A stretch of 64,000 nucleotides of DNA from JAAUTT01 sp963846585 (GTDB taxonomy: Bacteria > Bacteroidota > Bacteroidia > Bacteroidales > JAAUTT01): positions 62,001 through 126,000 of the forward strand of contig CAWJWO010000015.1 of NCBI GenBank assembly GCA_963846585.1. The letters run 5' to 3'. Positions 27,442 to 36,077 of the stretch are shown here, in pieces; positions within the stretch are counted from its first letter, which is position 1, and each line of letters starts with the position of its first letter. A program made the position numbers and the translations under genes. The notes beneath the pieces are model-generated. The model did no database searches. It was not told the DNA's origin and saw only the letters and a program-made list of their open reading frames with translations.

Positions 27442-27466
27442 AGGATATTTTACAACCTTTACAATC
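27442..27466. repeat. dispersed 25-bp repeat, copy 2
   Basis: AGGATATTTTACAACCTTTACAATC, the reverse complement (with a few differences) of the sequence at 4098-4122. It is preceded by TTGTTAG words and followed directly by the end of the GT9 gene. Confidence 0.55.
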
Positions 27467-27467
27467 T

Positions 27468-28460
27468 TTACAACAATTTATCATAAAGTAGTTTATCGGC
27501 CGGTATATCAGAACACCTGAAATGTTTTTCGGGGCATGATTTGTATCCATGCAACCCGCAGGGCCTGCAATATAAATTTTCAGATGTTTCTACTATTTTT
27601 GAGCAGGCAGACAATGGTCCGAACCCAAAAGAAGGTATTGTTGAACAGAATATGGCTGTAACCGGAGCATCCATAGCTGATGCAATATGTAATGGAGCAG
27701 AGTCGTTCACATAATTCATTATTGCGTTTTTCATTAAAGCTGCTGATTCAAGAAAACTTAATTTTCCTGCCATAACCACAATATTAAGATGAGTACTCTG
27801 ATTTTTAATTATTTGACAGGCATCTTCATCTGATTTCCCTCCTAACAGATATATTTTAATTTCGGGCCTGAACCAATTAATTGCTTCAATCCATTTTTTT
27901 AATGGATATTGTTTTGTAAACCAAACTGATGCGGGCGAAATTGTTATATATTCATCTTTTTCCTTAACTTTCAAAAAATCCTCCCTGCCAGGATAAAGTC
28001 TTGGAAGTACCCTTTTTTCAATATTAACCAATTTGCTGATCAGGCCTAAATTCCTGTCAACTTCATGATAATCTGAATGTTTACCATTAATTTTGTGTGG
28101 AAACCGGTAAGAAAAGAATACTGACATAGGATTTTTTTTAAATCCTATTGTTTTTTTAGCACCGGAAAATACAGTGAATAATCCTGTACTCAAAAATCGC
28201 TGTAAATTAATTATATAATCATATTTTACATTCCTGGCTATTTTTAGTAATATCATTAATTGTAAATATTTACCTTTTTTTTTATTCCATATGTACGTGT
28301 TATTTAAATATGGGTGATTCACAAATAATCCTTCGTTGCCTTTTCTCAATAAAAAGTCAATTAAACAATCCGGGTACGATTCATGCAATTTTTCAATCAA
28401 AGGTGTTGCCAGGATAACGTCACCAATAAATGCAGTCTGTATAATTAATATTTTTTTCAT
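27468..28460 (-). CDS. glycosyltransferase family 9 (heptosyltransferase-like)
   Basis: About 330 residues with the GT9/WaaF pattern: KKILIIQTAFIGDVILATPL at the N-terminus (the GDV loop of ADP-heptose transferases), DYIINLQRFLSTGLF, ITISPASVWFTKQYPLKKW in the sugar-nucleotide domain, and NDSAPLHIASAMDAPVTAIF near the C-terminus, then a cysteine-rich tail (CRPCGLHGYKSCPEKHFRC). It probably adds a heptose or related sugar to lipopolysaccharide core. I start at 28460; an upstream in-frame ATG would prepend an AT-rich, non-conserved leader. Confidence 0.9.
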   Translation of the reverse strand: MKKILIIQTAFIGDVILATPLIEKLHESYPDCLIDFLLRKGNEGLFVNHPYLNNTYIWNKKKGKYLQLMILLKIARNVKYDYIINLQRFLSTGLFTVFSGAKKTIGFKKNPMSVFFSYRFPHKINGKHSDYHEVDRNLGLISKLVNIEKRVLPRLYPGREDFLKVKEKDEYITISPASVWFTKQYPLKKWIEAINWFRPEIKIYLLGGKSDEDACQIIKNQSTHLNIVVMAGKLSFLESAALMKNAIMNYVNDSAPLHIASAMDAPVTAIFCSTIPSFGFGPLSACSKIVETSENLYCRPCGLHGYKSCPEKHFRCSDIPADKLLYDKLL

Positions 28461-28596
28461 TATAATTAAATCACGAAAAATAGTTAATAAAAATAATTTG
28501 TAAATGTGCAATTTTGAAAATGAAAATAACAAATTTCTTAATACAAATAAATTTAAATTATGTATTATTACAGCATAATAAAATTTAGGTTTTAAT

Positions 28597-28917
28597 ATGG
28601 AAAGGAAAAGATTAGTAGTTAGTTACAAGAATTGCACTGAAGAGGTCCTGGAAGCTATAAAAAAGAAATATCCCACCGGATACAGTGATTATGTAATTAA
28701 AGTACAGAAATCGAATAACGATTTTTTTTATGCTGTTACTGTAGATACTGATAATGCAAGTTATTTGGTTAGAGTTGATGTAAAGGTTGATAATTTAACC
28801 GAAGAAGAATTTGAAAAAGAATTTGGTGAAGATAACAGCGTATCTGACGAATCAACTTTAGGCAGAGAAGATGATAATATTGAAAATATTGAATCGCAGG
28901 AAAGTGTAGAAGAATAA
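28597..28917 (+). CDS. small acidic protein of unknown function
   Basis: A 106-residue protein with an ordered N-terminal part of about 70 residues (MERKRLVVSYKNCTEEVLEAIKKKYPTGYSDYVIKV and a beta-rich VTVDTDNASYLVRVDVKV, shown in part) and an acidic, probably disordered tail (EEEFEKEFGEDNS...NIESQESVEE). I recall similar proteins as conserved hypotheticals in Bacteroidota but know of no function. It is a single gene between convergent or divergent neighbours. Confidence 0.65.
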   Translation: MERKRLVVSYKNCTEEVLEAIKKKYPTGYSDYVIKVQKSNNDFFYAVTVDTDNASYLVRVDVKVDNLTEEEFEKEFGEDNSVSDESTLGREDDNIENIESQESVEE

Positions 28918-28960
28918 TATGATTGATAAAATAGTAAATAAAATTATATACTTAAATAAT

Positions 28961-31411
28961 TCAAGATAGGCTTTTTGTTCTTTTTAGTTTAAATTTATAT
29001 TTTCCTTTTTCCCCTTCATTCTGATATCCATACCCGTACCCATACCCATATCCGTACCCATAATTATAAGCGTATCCATGCGAATAATTCAGGAATTTTC
29101 TACCTATTTGCACATCGTTTAAGATAATATTGAAATTTTGGATACCTTTTTTTAATAAATTTTGATTTACCTGATAAAATATCTTTTTATTGGTAAAATT
29201 GTGGCGTATGACAAAAATATTTACGTCCGAATATTTAATAAGTAACAAAGCATCAGCTACCATACCTACAGGAGGTGTATCAATAATTATATAGTCGTAT
29301 TTTTCATGTAAAAATTTAAATAAAGTATTGGTATTATCAGATGATATCAATTCCATTGGGTTAGGAGGAACAGGCCCAGAATGAATCACATCAATATTTT
29401 CGTAATCAGTTTTTAAAATAATATCATCAATAGTAACGTAACCACTCAAATAGGAACTTAAACCTTTATCAGATTTTATAATCCCTAAGTATTTATGAAT
29501 TGACGGTTTCCGTAAATCGAAATTCATTATAAGGACCCTTTTATTATTTAATGAAAAACTTAATGCTAAATTAGTGCAAATAAATGATTTACCTTCGTTC
29601 ATTATGGAAGATGTTACTAAAATTATATGTTTTTGATTTTCGTTTGCCAAAAACTGAAAACTTGTGCGAATTGCCCTGATTGATTCTGAACAAAGTGAAT
29701 TTGGAAAATCCGTAACAATTGTTTGTGATTTATCATTGCTTCTTAATATATGGCCGAGAATAGAAAAATTTGAAATTTTCTCAATATCTTCATTTACTAA
29801 AATTTTATCGTTAAAGTATTTAATTGACAAAATAATACAACCAGGCAAGCCAAGTCCTAAAAGTATTGCTAACATGTAATTTTTTCTGGTGTCAGGGCCT
29901 ACTATATTATATTCGTTCTCCCTTGCCTTGTCTATTATTTCATTATTTGGAAGATAAGATGCTTTTGATATTTGCACTTCCGATCTTTTAGTGAGCAAAT
30001 ATGTATACAAGGCATCATTTAACTTAAACTTACGTTCATAATTTACAAGTTTTCGCTGACGTTCCGGAAGCTTATTTAGTTGTTCAGAAATATTTTCAAT
30101 TCGACGGTCAATATCCTGTATAGCAATATCAGTACCATTAATCAGATTATCAATATTATCGAGTATAGTCTGCTTCATGTAATTAATCCTGAGATCAATG
30201 GAAACCAGGTATGGGTTTTCTTTTTTGGAATTAATTGACAATTCCGATTTATCATTCAGTAATTTAGAAAGATCAGTTATCAGGCTGTTTAAATTCGGGT
30301 CCTGTATACCAATTGAAGATGGTGCAACTAAATCATGGCCACTATGTTTATTATTTTCGTTAAGATAATTTTTTAAATAATCAAAGTATTTTCTTTTAAC
30401 TTCAAGTTCGGCTTTTTGGTTTTGCAGGTTTTCAAAGGATGTGAAAACTTGTTGTGACTGAAAATCAACATTCATAAGTGAATTGTTAGCTTTGAATTCT
30501 TCTAGGCGTGTTTCAGAAAATAACAGAGAGTCCGAAACATCTCCAATTTGCGAATCAATAAACCGTATTGTATTTTCGGCTATTAAATTCTTTTTTTCAA
30601 GGCCTTTCTTAAGGTATTCATTTGTTAGAGCATTTAAAAATTCAGTTTGTTTCAGGACATTAGTACCTTGAATGGAAAGAGTCAATATAGACGATCCTTT
30701 ATTATCTGATATATTTGTGTTTCTGAATTTTGAAATAACTGTTTTTTCGTCAAGGATAACAAAGGAATACTGTTTACCTGCAAATTTAGATAAATCTCCG
30801 GGAACACGGGGAACAATTGTTAAACCAATATTTTCATTTTTAATGGGATAAAATAATTTGCCCTTATATGTGAAAATCAGTTTTTTTCTAAAACCGGCAG
30901 GAATATTTTCCTTTATATTGTACATAACCACATTTTTGTTATTTACTGAAATTACAAATTCATCATTTGATAGAATTTTTATTTCAATATTTAAAAATAA
31001 CGGTTGTAATTCTGAAGAGTCTATTATTACTTTAAAGGGACATTCTTTATATATTTCGTGCCTGACAAACCCGTCAAAATTGTAATATTCAATTTCAAAA
31101 TCAAGTTGTTTTATTGCACGTTGTGTTAAATTGTATGATTTCAGCAATCCTATTTCATTTGAAATCTGATGCTCGTTGTTATAAATACCCAGGTCGTTGG
31201 CGAATCGCGAGTCAAGCATAGATTGTTCTTCCTGTATAAGAACTGAAGTCCGGACTTCATAAATTGGAATACTGGTGCGATTTTTTGCATATGCTAAAAC
31301 CAGTGCAATACTTAAGGATATAATAAATAAATACCAGTATTGAGAAATATAAATCAGAAAATCTTTGATGTCAATTTTATCATCTTCCGGTTTTTTAGTA
31401 TTTAATTCCAT
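28961..31411 (-). CDS. Wzc-type polysaccharide co-polymerase and tyrosine autokinase
   Basis: An 816-residue inner-membrane protein controlling polysaccharide chain length and export. It has an N-terminal Wzz domain with a membrane helix (FLIYISQYWYLFIISLSIA), a long periplasmic coiled coil, a second helix near residue 520, and a cytoplasmic BY-kinase: Walker A SSIMNEGKSFICTNLA, Walker A' LIMNFDLRKPS, Walker B YIIIDTPPVGMVADA. The tail has a Tyr-Gly alternation (YGYGYGYGYGYGY) as the phosphorylation cluster. It is the last gene of the minus-strand group with wza upstream. Confidence 0.93.
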   Translation of the reverse strand: MELNTKKPEDDKIDIKDFLIYISQYWYLFIISLSIALVLAYAKNRTSIPIYEVRTSVLIQEEQSMLDSRFANDLGIYNNEHQISNEIGLLKSYNLTQRAIKQLDFEIEYYNFDGFVRHEIYKECPFKVIIDSSELQPLFLNIEIKILSNDEFVISVNNKNVVMYNIKENIPAGFRKKLIFTYKGKLFYPIKNENIGLTIVPRVPGDLSKFAGKQYSFVILDEKTVISKFRNTNISDNKGSSILTLSIQGTNVLKQTEFLNALTNEYLKKGLEKKNLIAENTIRFIDSQIGDVSDSLLFSETRLEEFKANNSLMNVDFQSQQVFTSFENLQNQKAELEVKRKYFDYLKNYLNENNKHSGHDLVAPSSIGIQDPNLNSLITDLSKLLNDKSELSINSKKENPYLVSIDLRINYMKQTILDNIDNLINGTDIAIQDIDRRIENISEQLNKLPERQRKLVNYERKFKLNDALYTYLLTKRSEVQISKASYLPNNEIIDKARENEYNIVGPDTRKNYMLAILLGLGLPGCIILSIKYFNDKILVNEDIEKISNFSILGHILRSNDKSQTIVTDFPNSLCSESIRAIRTSFQFLANENQKHIILVTSSIMNEGKSFICTNLALSFSLNNKRVLIMNFDLRKPSIHKYLGIIKSDKGLSSYLSGYVTIDDIILKTDYENIDVIHSGPVPPNPMELISSDNTNTLFKFLHEKYDYIIIDTPPVGMVADALLLIKYSDVNIFVIRHNFTNKKIFYQVNQNLLKKGIQNFNIILNDVQIGRKFLNYSHGYAYNYGYGYGYGYGYGYQNEGEKGKYKFKLKRTKSLS

Positions 31412-31442
31412 TAGTCAATCATAAATTAAAAGTATTGTACAA

Positions 31443-32225
31443 CTAGTACACCTTAAAGAACAAAATTATTGTAAGTGCTAATGAAGCTGTTCCAAATACT
31501 AAACCATAAGGGAAGGAATTGAATAAATATGTTTTACTTTTACGTGGTTCAACATATACAATGTCATTAGGCATCAAATAAAAATAATCTGATTCAAGTA
31601 TATTTTTATCACTAAGATCAACATAATAAATATCAGAACCTTTCAATGTTTGTCTTACTAAGGTTACTTTGTTAATATTGCTAAAATCCTTAATTCCGCC
31701 TGCTAATGCAAGGGCTTGAAATATATTGACCTGATCCCGGTCAATTGTAAAGTTGCCCGGATTTCCAACTTCTCCCAAAACTGATATTTGAAAATTCACC
31801 AGTTTAACTACAACTGTTGTTTCGTTAAAAAATTCATTTAATGTTTTTTGTATTTTCTTTTTAACTTCATCAAGTGACATTCCTTTAACCATCATTCGGT
31901 CTACAAACGAAAAGTTTATATAACCATCTTCATCCACCATATAACTATTTAAATATAAATATGTTGGATTCATCAATGTAGGCATATCAGTTTGAAAAAA
32001 CTTACTTGTTTTTGGATCAAGGCTATAAATTCGTATATAAAGATAATCGCCTGATTGAATTAGGTATGCTGTATTCTTCTTGTTTTCAAAGGTTGTTTTT
32101 ATATCCTTTGAATTCTTATCCTGAAGTATCATTATTTGCCTCTGTGAAATACATGAAGCAAATAATACACTGGTGATTATTATTTTTAACAGGGTTGTTA
32201 GGATTTTATTTTTTAACCTTCTCAT
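31443..32225 (-). CDS. Wza-type polysaccharide export lipoprotein
   Basis: A 260-residue outer-membrane export protein. It has a lipoprotein signal (SVLFASC, lipobox Cys about residue 25), the Poly_export domain (YLIQSGDYLYIRIYSLDPKT...), a SLBB segment (VSVLGEVGNPGNFTIDRDQVNIFQALALAGG, in part), and a C-terminal hydrophobic helix (LVFGTASLALTIILFFKVY) as in other Bacteroidota Wza. It pairs with the Wzc gene 31 nt downstream. No polymerase, flippase or cluster of transferases is nearby, so the polysaccharide made is unknown. Confidence 0.92.
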   Translation of the reverse strand: MRRLKNKILTTLLKIIITSVLFASCISQRQIMILQDKNSKDIKTTFENKKNTAYLIQSGDYLYIRIYSLDPKTSKFFQTDMPTLMNPTYLYLNSYMVDEDGYINFSFVDRMMVKGMSLDEVKKKIQKTLNEFFNETTVVVKLVNFQISVLGEVGNPGNFTIDRDQVNIFQALALAGGIKDFSNINKVTLVRQTLKGSDIYYVDLSDKNILESDYFYLMPNDIVYVEPRKSKTYLFNSFPYGLVFGTASLALTIILFFKVY

Positions 32226-32281
32226 AATTAAATATATTGGGTTATTAATTCTTCATATTATCAATTACATTAAATTTACCT

Positions 32282-32989
32282 TTATAGATGATGTTTATAT
32301 GCTATAGCCGGTGTTATCTTAATTCGTGTGCCATTTAAGTATGCAATAACGAAAGCGCCCTCAACTTTAATATTATCCCGAATCTTCCGGGCCATAAGAT
32401 ATGTGGGAGATTTTGAAATAGCATATTTATACCAATTTTCTTCATAAAGTTCAATAATGCGTTCCGGCCCGTTATATATGGCTCTTAATGTATTTTCATC
32501 GAGATGTATCCTGCAAGCTGCAATTTGAACTTTAAAAATAAATTTGCCTGTATCAGGCTTAACAGTTAATTTTAATTTTTCATTAGAATCTCCTGGTTGG
32601 TTTGATTTATTAGTTGTATTTACAATTTTAGAGGAATCTTCCAGGATGTACCCGTATAAATATTTGTACCAGGCATCACGCAAAGAGTTAACATCATTAT
32701 AATCAAGTTCTTTAAAATCAATTAGGTAGTTTTTATATTTTGCAGGATATTGCTTTTTTAGAAACTTGTTGAATACGTCTATTTGATCTTCTCCTATACC
32801 AATTTTTCCATACAGGCTTGAGTCATTCGATTGAAACTGATGTGATTTTTCAATCATTTTAATTTCATTAGCTGAAAGTTTAAATTTTAATTCTTCATCT
32901 AAATGAAAACTATATCCTATAAAATGAAATCCAAAAAGAAAATAAAGACATAATAATTTCATTTTTAAATTAAACTTCATTATAGTCAT
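32282..32989 (-). CDS. secreted protein with SPOR-like C-terminal domain
   Basis: A 235-residue protein with a signal peptide (MKLLCLYFLFGFHFIGYS), an N-terminal region of unknown fold, and a C-terminal domain (about 150-230) resembling SPOR domains: FKVQIAACRIHLDENTLRAI, IIELYEENWYKYAIS, ARKIRDNIKVEGAFVIAYLN. SPOR domains bind denuded peptidoglycan. It is directly upstream of wza/wzc on the same strand (56-nt gap), suggesting a link between wall and exporter. The assignment is by pattern only. Confidence 0.65.
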   Translation of the reverse strand: MTIMKFNLKMKLLCLYFLFGFHFIGYSFHLDEELKFKLSANEIKMIEKSHQFQSNDSSLYGKIGIGEDQIDVFNKFLKKQYPAKYKNYLIDFKELDYNDVNSLRDAWYKYLYGYILEDSSKIVNTTNKSNQPGDSNEKLKLTVKPDTGKFIFKVQIAACRIHLDENTLRAIYNGPERIIELYEENWYKYAISKSPTYLMARKIRDNIKVEGAFVIAYLNGTRIKITPAIAYKHHL

Positions 32990-33099
32990 ACGAGGGTTTC
33001 AGATGCCATATTCTCCGGTAATATAAGGAGATTTTTTATTAATTTATACTAAGTTACCGTTAACTATTGATTATCACAACTTTTATTTAATGATTTAAA

Positions 33100-33118
33100 T
33101 CACCGCATAATGGTGATA
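33100..33118. terminator. hairpin after the flavodoxin gene
   Basis: ATCACC (33100-33105) pairs with GGTGAT (33113-33118), located 9 nt past the stop of the minus-strand flavodoxin gene and followed on that strand by an A/T-rich stretch with no long U-run. It could be a weak terminator, or an operator for the SPOR-like gene 111 bp further on. Confidence 0.35.
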
Positions 33119-33126
33119 AAAATCAC

Positions 33127-33633
33127 TTATGTAAATTCTGACTTCAACTGTTTGCACCATAAATCAATCCTTTTTGAAGTTAAATCCTGTTGATTTTTGG
33201 TATCAATAGCTAGCCCTAAAAAAGAAGAACCTCTTATTGCTTGTGAATGTTCATAAATATAACCTTTTGCTGATGTAAGCCCAACTAATTTTCCACCTCT
33301 GCTTTCTAATAAATTTGCCATAATACCAATTGCATCATTAAAATTTTCCGGATAACCCTTTTGATCTCCCAGCCCAAAAATTGCAAATTTTTTGCCATTA
33401 AGATCCATATCTTCAATAGCAGGGCCAAATTCATCCCAATAGGTAGGCAATTCACCATCGAACCATGTGGGCACGCCTAATATGAAATTATTATATGTTG
33501 TAAACCGGGTTTCAGCCAAAATCTCAACATTTATTTTATCTATTTGATCATCAGAAAAAAGTTGAGCGATTAACGCGGCTGTTTTTGAAGTATTGGTACT
33601 ATTAAAACTGTAAAATAAACCTATCTTTTCCAT
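33127..33633 (-). CDS. fldA: flavodoxin
   Basis: A 168-residue FMN electron carrier of the long-chain type. Visible are the N-terminal IGLFYSFNSTNTSKTAALIA, a variant of the phosphate-binding T/S-x-T-G-x-T loop, the NFILGVPTWFDGELPTYWDEF segment with the isoalloxazine-contacting Trp, and AIFGLGDQKGYPENFNDAIG with the second flavin loop. In many bacteria it replaces ferredoxin under iron limitation; no Fur box was recognised here. Confidence 0.95.
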   Translation of the reverse strand: MEKIGLFYSFNSTNTSKTAALIAQLFSDDQIDKINVEILAETRFTTYNNFILGVPTWFDGELPTYWDEFGPAIEDMDLNGKKFAIFGLGDQKGYPENFNDAIGIMANLLESRGGKLVGLTSAKGYIYEHSQAIRGSSFLGLAIDTKNQQDLTSKRIDLWCKQLKSEFT

Positions 33634-33744
33634 TAGAATATTATTTTATTATTTGCATTTTAATATAAATGAAGTTATTGAAGTTATTGAATAAATATTT
33701 ATTACAATATTTATTAACTTCTTTAACTCCTTTCATTCTTTATT

Positions 33745-35787
33745 TCAATAATTCAGCAATTCCCTTGCAGCAGCTAATATTTTTTTGGTATTAGGCAAAA
33801 TTGCCGCTTCAAGTATCCTGTTAAAACCTACGGGAGTAAAAGTTGACCCAACCCTTTTTACCGGGGCATCAAGATATTCAAAGGCTTCATTTGAAATCAA
33901 AGCTGCTATTTCAGCTCCAAAACCCGAAAAAACCTTATCTTCATGAACTATAAGGATTCTTCCGGTTTTTTTAACTGAAGCTATAATTGCATCTTTATCC
34001 AATGGAATTAGCGATCTTATATCCAATACTTCAACCTGATAGTTTTTTTCCTGTTCAAGTGTCTTTGCAGCTTCAAGGCACATATGTGTGGTATTGCCAT
34101 ATGTAATCATTGACAAATCAGTGCCTTGTCTGTGGATTTTTGCTTTACCGAATGGTACTTCAAAATCGTCAGGCACAAAAGTGGCTGATTCTACAGCATT
34201 ATACAGTGACTTTGGTTCACAAAATAAAGTAAACCCTTCTGATCGCAGGCTTGTTCTTAATAATCCTGCAGCATCATCAGCAAATGACGGATAAACTATT
34301 CTAACTCCTGGTAATGTAGAAAGAGCTCCTTCAATTGTTTGAGAATGGTATAATCCTCCACCTATGTAACCTCCTGAAGCCAGCCTGACTGTTACGTTTG
34401 GCGTAAATTTCCCATTACTTCTCCAGTAATCGTGTGTACATTCAACAAATTGTTCCATGGCCGGCCAGAAATAATCCGCAAATTCAGCACCTTCTGCCAC
34501 TATTCTGATCTTCTTATTAAACCGGCTCATACCATTTGATGTGCCTAAAATAAAATCCTCAGCAATTGGAGCATTAAAAACTCTTTCTTTGCCGAATTCT
34601 GCCTGCATGCCCTTTGAAACATTAAATATACCGCCTTTGTCTTTATTGGCTATATCCTGGCCCCAAAGAAATGTGTCAGGGTTATGCCGGAACTCGGCTT
34701 TAAGTGTTTCGTTAATTGCTTCAATTAGTTTTTTGGTTACACCTTCCTGTTTATGGGTTCCTTCAGGATATAATTTTGATTTGTATGGTTCGGGATAAAC
34801 AAAATTGAAAATAGATTTTGGATCAGGGTCCGGTGCAGCCAAAGCTTTTTTATGAGCATCCTTTACTTCAATTTTCACCTGTTCTTCAACCCTGGTTATT
34901 TCTTCCTGTGAAATTCGGTTATAACGTAAAAGCAAGCGACGGAATTTAGCGAGCGGATCATATTCCACAGTATAATTTCTTTCGTAATCGTCCCTGTATA
35001 ATTCGTGCCGGTCCGAATTTGAATGGGAGTGGATACGCACACAATTAGCCTGAACTATTGCCGGCATTTGATTTTCAAGTACCCATTTTTTAGCTTCACT
35101 TAATACATTTAATGAATCAAAAATATCCTTGCCATTACAATGATAAATTTTCAGATTTTTAAAACCTGTAAAGTTATTTGCAACTTTACGGTTAGCAGTC
35201 TGATCCCTTTTTGGTACCGAAATTCCATACCCATTATCCTGAATTACAAAAATTACAGGAAGTTTTTCACATGATGCTCCATTAATTGCTTCGTAAACAT
35301 ACCCTTCTGAAACAGAAGATTCGCCTTGCGAACAAAATGAAATACCCTTATGCCTGTAATACTTCATTGCCCTTCCTACTCCGACTGCATGCAGGGCATG
35401 GTTACCTGTTGCTGATGAAACAGAGTGAATATTCCATTCAGGTTTGGCAAAATGATTCGACATGTGCCTGCCACCCCCGGCAACATCAGTAGCTTTTGAA
35501 ATACCATTTAAAATAATTTCTTCAGCAGTAAGGCCGGCTGAAAGAACTGTTAACATGTCACGATAATAAGGGAAAAGATGATCAGTATTTCGATCAAATA
35601 TCTGGCCCATTGCTAGTTGAATTCCGTCATGACCCGCATACGGGGCATGATACGACCATCCTATTGCCTGACGGAGATAATTAGGAGCCCTGTCATCAAG
35701 TGTCCTCCCCAGTAATAAAAGATGAAGCCATTTTTGTAAGATTTCCTTTTCAGTTTTTTTTATACTATATTCTTTATCGTTATACAT
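33745..35787 (-). CDS. 2-oxoacid dehydrogenase E1, fused alpha and beta subunits (branched-chain type)
   Basis: A 680-residue thiamine-diphosphate decarboxylase of a 2-oxoacid dehydrogenase complex. The alpha half (about 1-340) has YAGHDGIQLAMGQ, GGRHMSNHFA and the ThDP motif GESSVSEGYVYEAINGASCE ending in IQDNGYG. The beta half (about 355-680) has LWGQDIANKDKGGIFNVSKG, AEGAEFADYFWPAMEQ, DIRSLIPLDKDAI and HEDKVFSGFGAEIAAL. Fusion of both subunits is common in Bacteroidota. The E2 gene lies upstream; a 24-bp tandem array separates them. No E3 is in the window. Confidence 0.93.
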   Translation of the reverse strand: MYNDKEYSIKKTEKEILQKWLHLLLLGRTLDDRAPNYLRQAIGWSYHAPYAGHDGIQLAMGQIFDRNTDHLFPYYRDMLTVLSAGLTAEEIILNGISKATDVAGGGRHMSNHFAKPEWNIHSVSSATGNHALHAVGVGRAMKYYRHKGISFCSQGESSVSEGYVYEAINGASCEKLPVIFVIQDNGYGISVPKRDQTANRKVANNFTGFKNLKIYHCNGKDIFDSLNVLSEAKKWVLENQMPAIVQANCVRIHSHSNSDRHELYRDDYERNYTVEYDPLAKFRRLLLRYNRISQEEITRVEEQVKIEVKDAHKKALAAPDPDPKSIFNFVYPEPYKSKLYPEGTHKQEGVTKKLIEAINETLKAEFRHNPDTFLWGQDIANKDKGGIFNVSKGMQAEFGKERVFNAPIAEDFILGTSNGMSRFNKKIRIVAEGAEFADYFWPAMEQFVECTHDYWRSNGKFTPNVTVRLASGGYIGGGLYHSQTIEGALSTLPGVRIVYPSFADDAAGLLRTSLRSEGFTLFCEPKSLYNAVESATFVPDDFEVPFGKAKIHRQGTDLSMITYGNTTHMCLEAAKTLEQEKNYQVEVLDIRSLIPLDKDAIIASVKKTGRILIVHEDKVFSGFGAEIAALISNEAFEYLDAPVKRVGSTFTPVGFNRILEAAILPNTKKILAAARELLNY

Positions 35788-35847
35788 GGTAATAATTGTC
35801 TATTTTATATTTTCATTTTTATTAGTAACATTTTTTAATTAGAGAAT

Positions 35848-35991
35848 CAGGAACCATCCTTCGACTACGCTCAGGAACCATCCTTCGACTACGCTCAGGA
35901 ACCATCCTTCGACTAAGCTCAGGAACCATCCTTCGACTAAGCTCAGGAACCATCCTTCGACTAAGCTCAGGAACCATCCTTCGACTACGCT
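35848..35991. repeat. six 24-bp tandem repeats with a CCTTCGACTACGCTCAGG core
   Basis: Six head-to-tail 24-bp units, perfect except that units 1, 2 and 6 read ACTACGCT and units 3-5 read ACTAAGCT; a partial unit follows to about 36005. There are no spacers, so it is not a CRISPR. Single copies in reverse orientation occur at 41916-41935 and, degenerate, at 6088-6108. The array lies between the E2 and E1 genes and must be transcribed if they form an operon. Confidence 0.9.
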
Positions 35992-36042
35992 CAGGAACCA
36001 GGAGCCAAGACTAAAAAATTACGTTTATACTATTCTAATATA

Positions 36043-36077
36043 CTAACAACCAACAACCAACAACCAATAACTAATTA
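36043..36077. repeat. AACAACC/AACTAAC word repeat next to the E2 stop
   Basis: Imperfect 7-bp AACAACC and AATAACT words running into the end of the minus-strand E2 gene. The same word family is at 4318-4336, 27418-27437 and 59468-59498. Confidence 0.55.

Noticed and set aside
33100..33118. An FNR/CRP-type operator for the flavodoxin gene
   Set aside because: The palindrome lies at the 3' side of the flavodoxin gene, so it cannot be its operator; it is listed as a weak terminator instead.
35848..35991. Possible CRISPR array from regularly spaced repeats
   Set aside because: The 24-bp units are directly joined with no spacers, and no cas gene is nearby.
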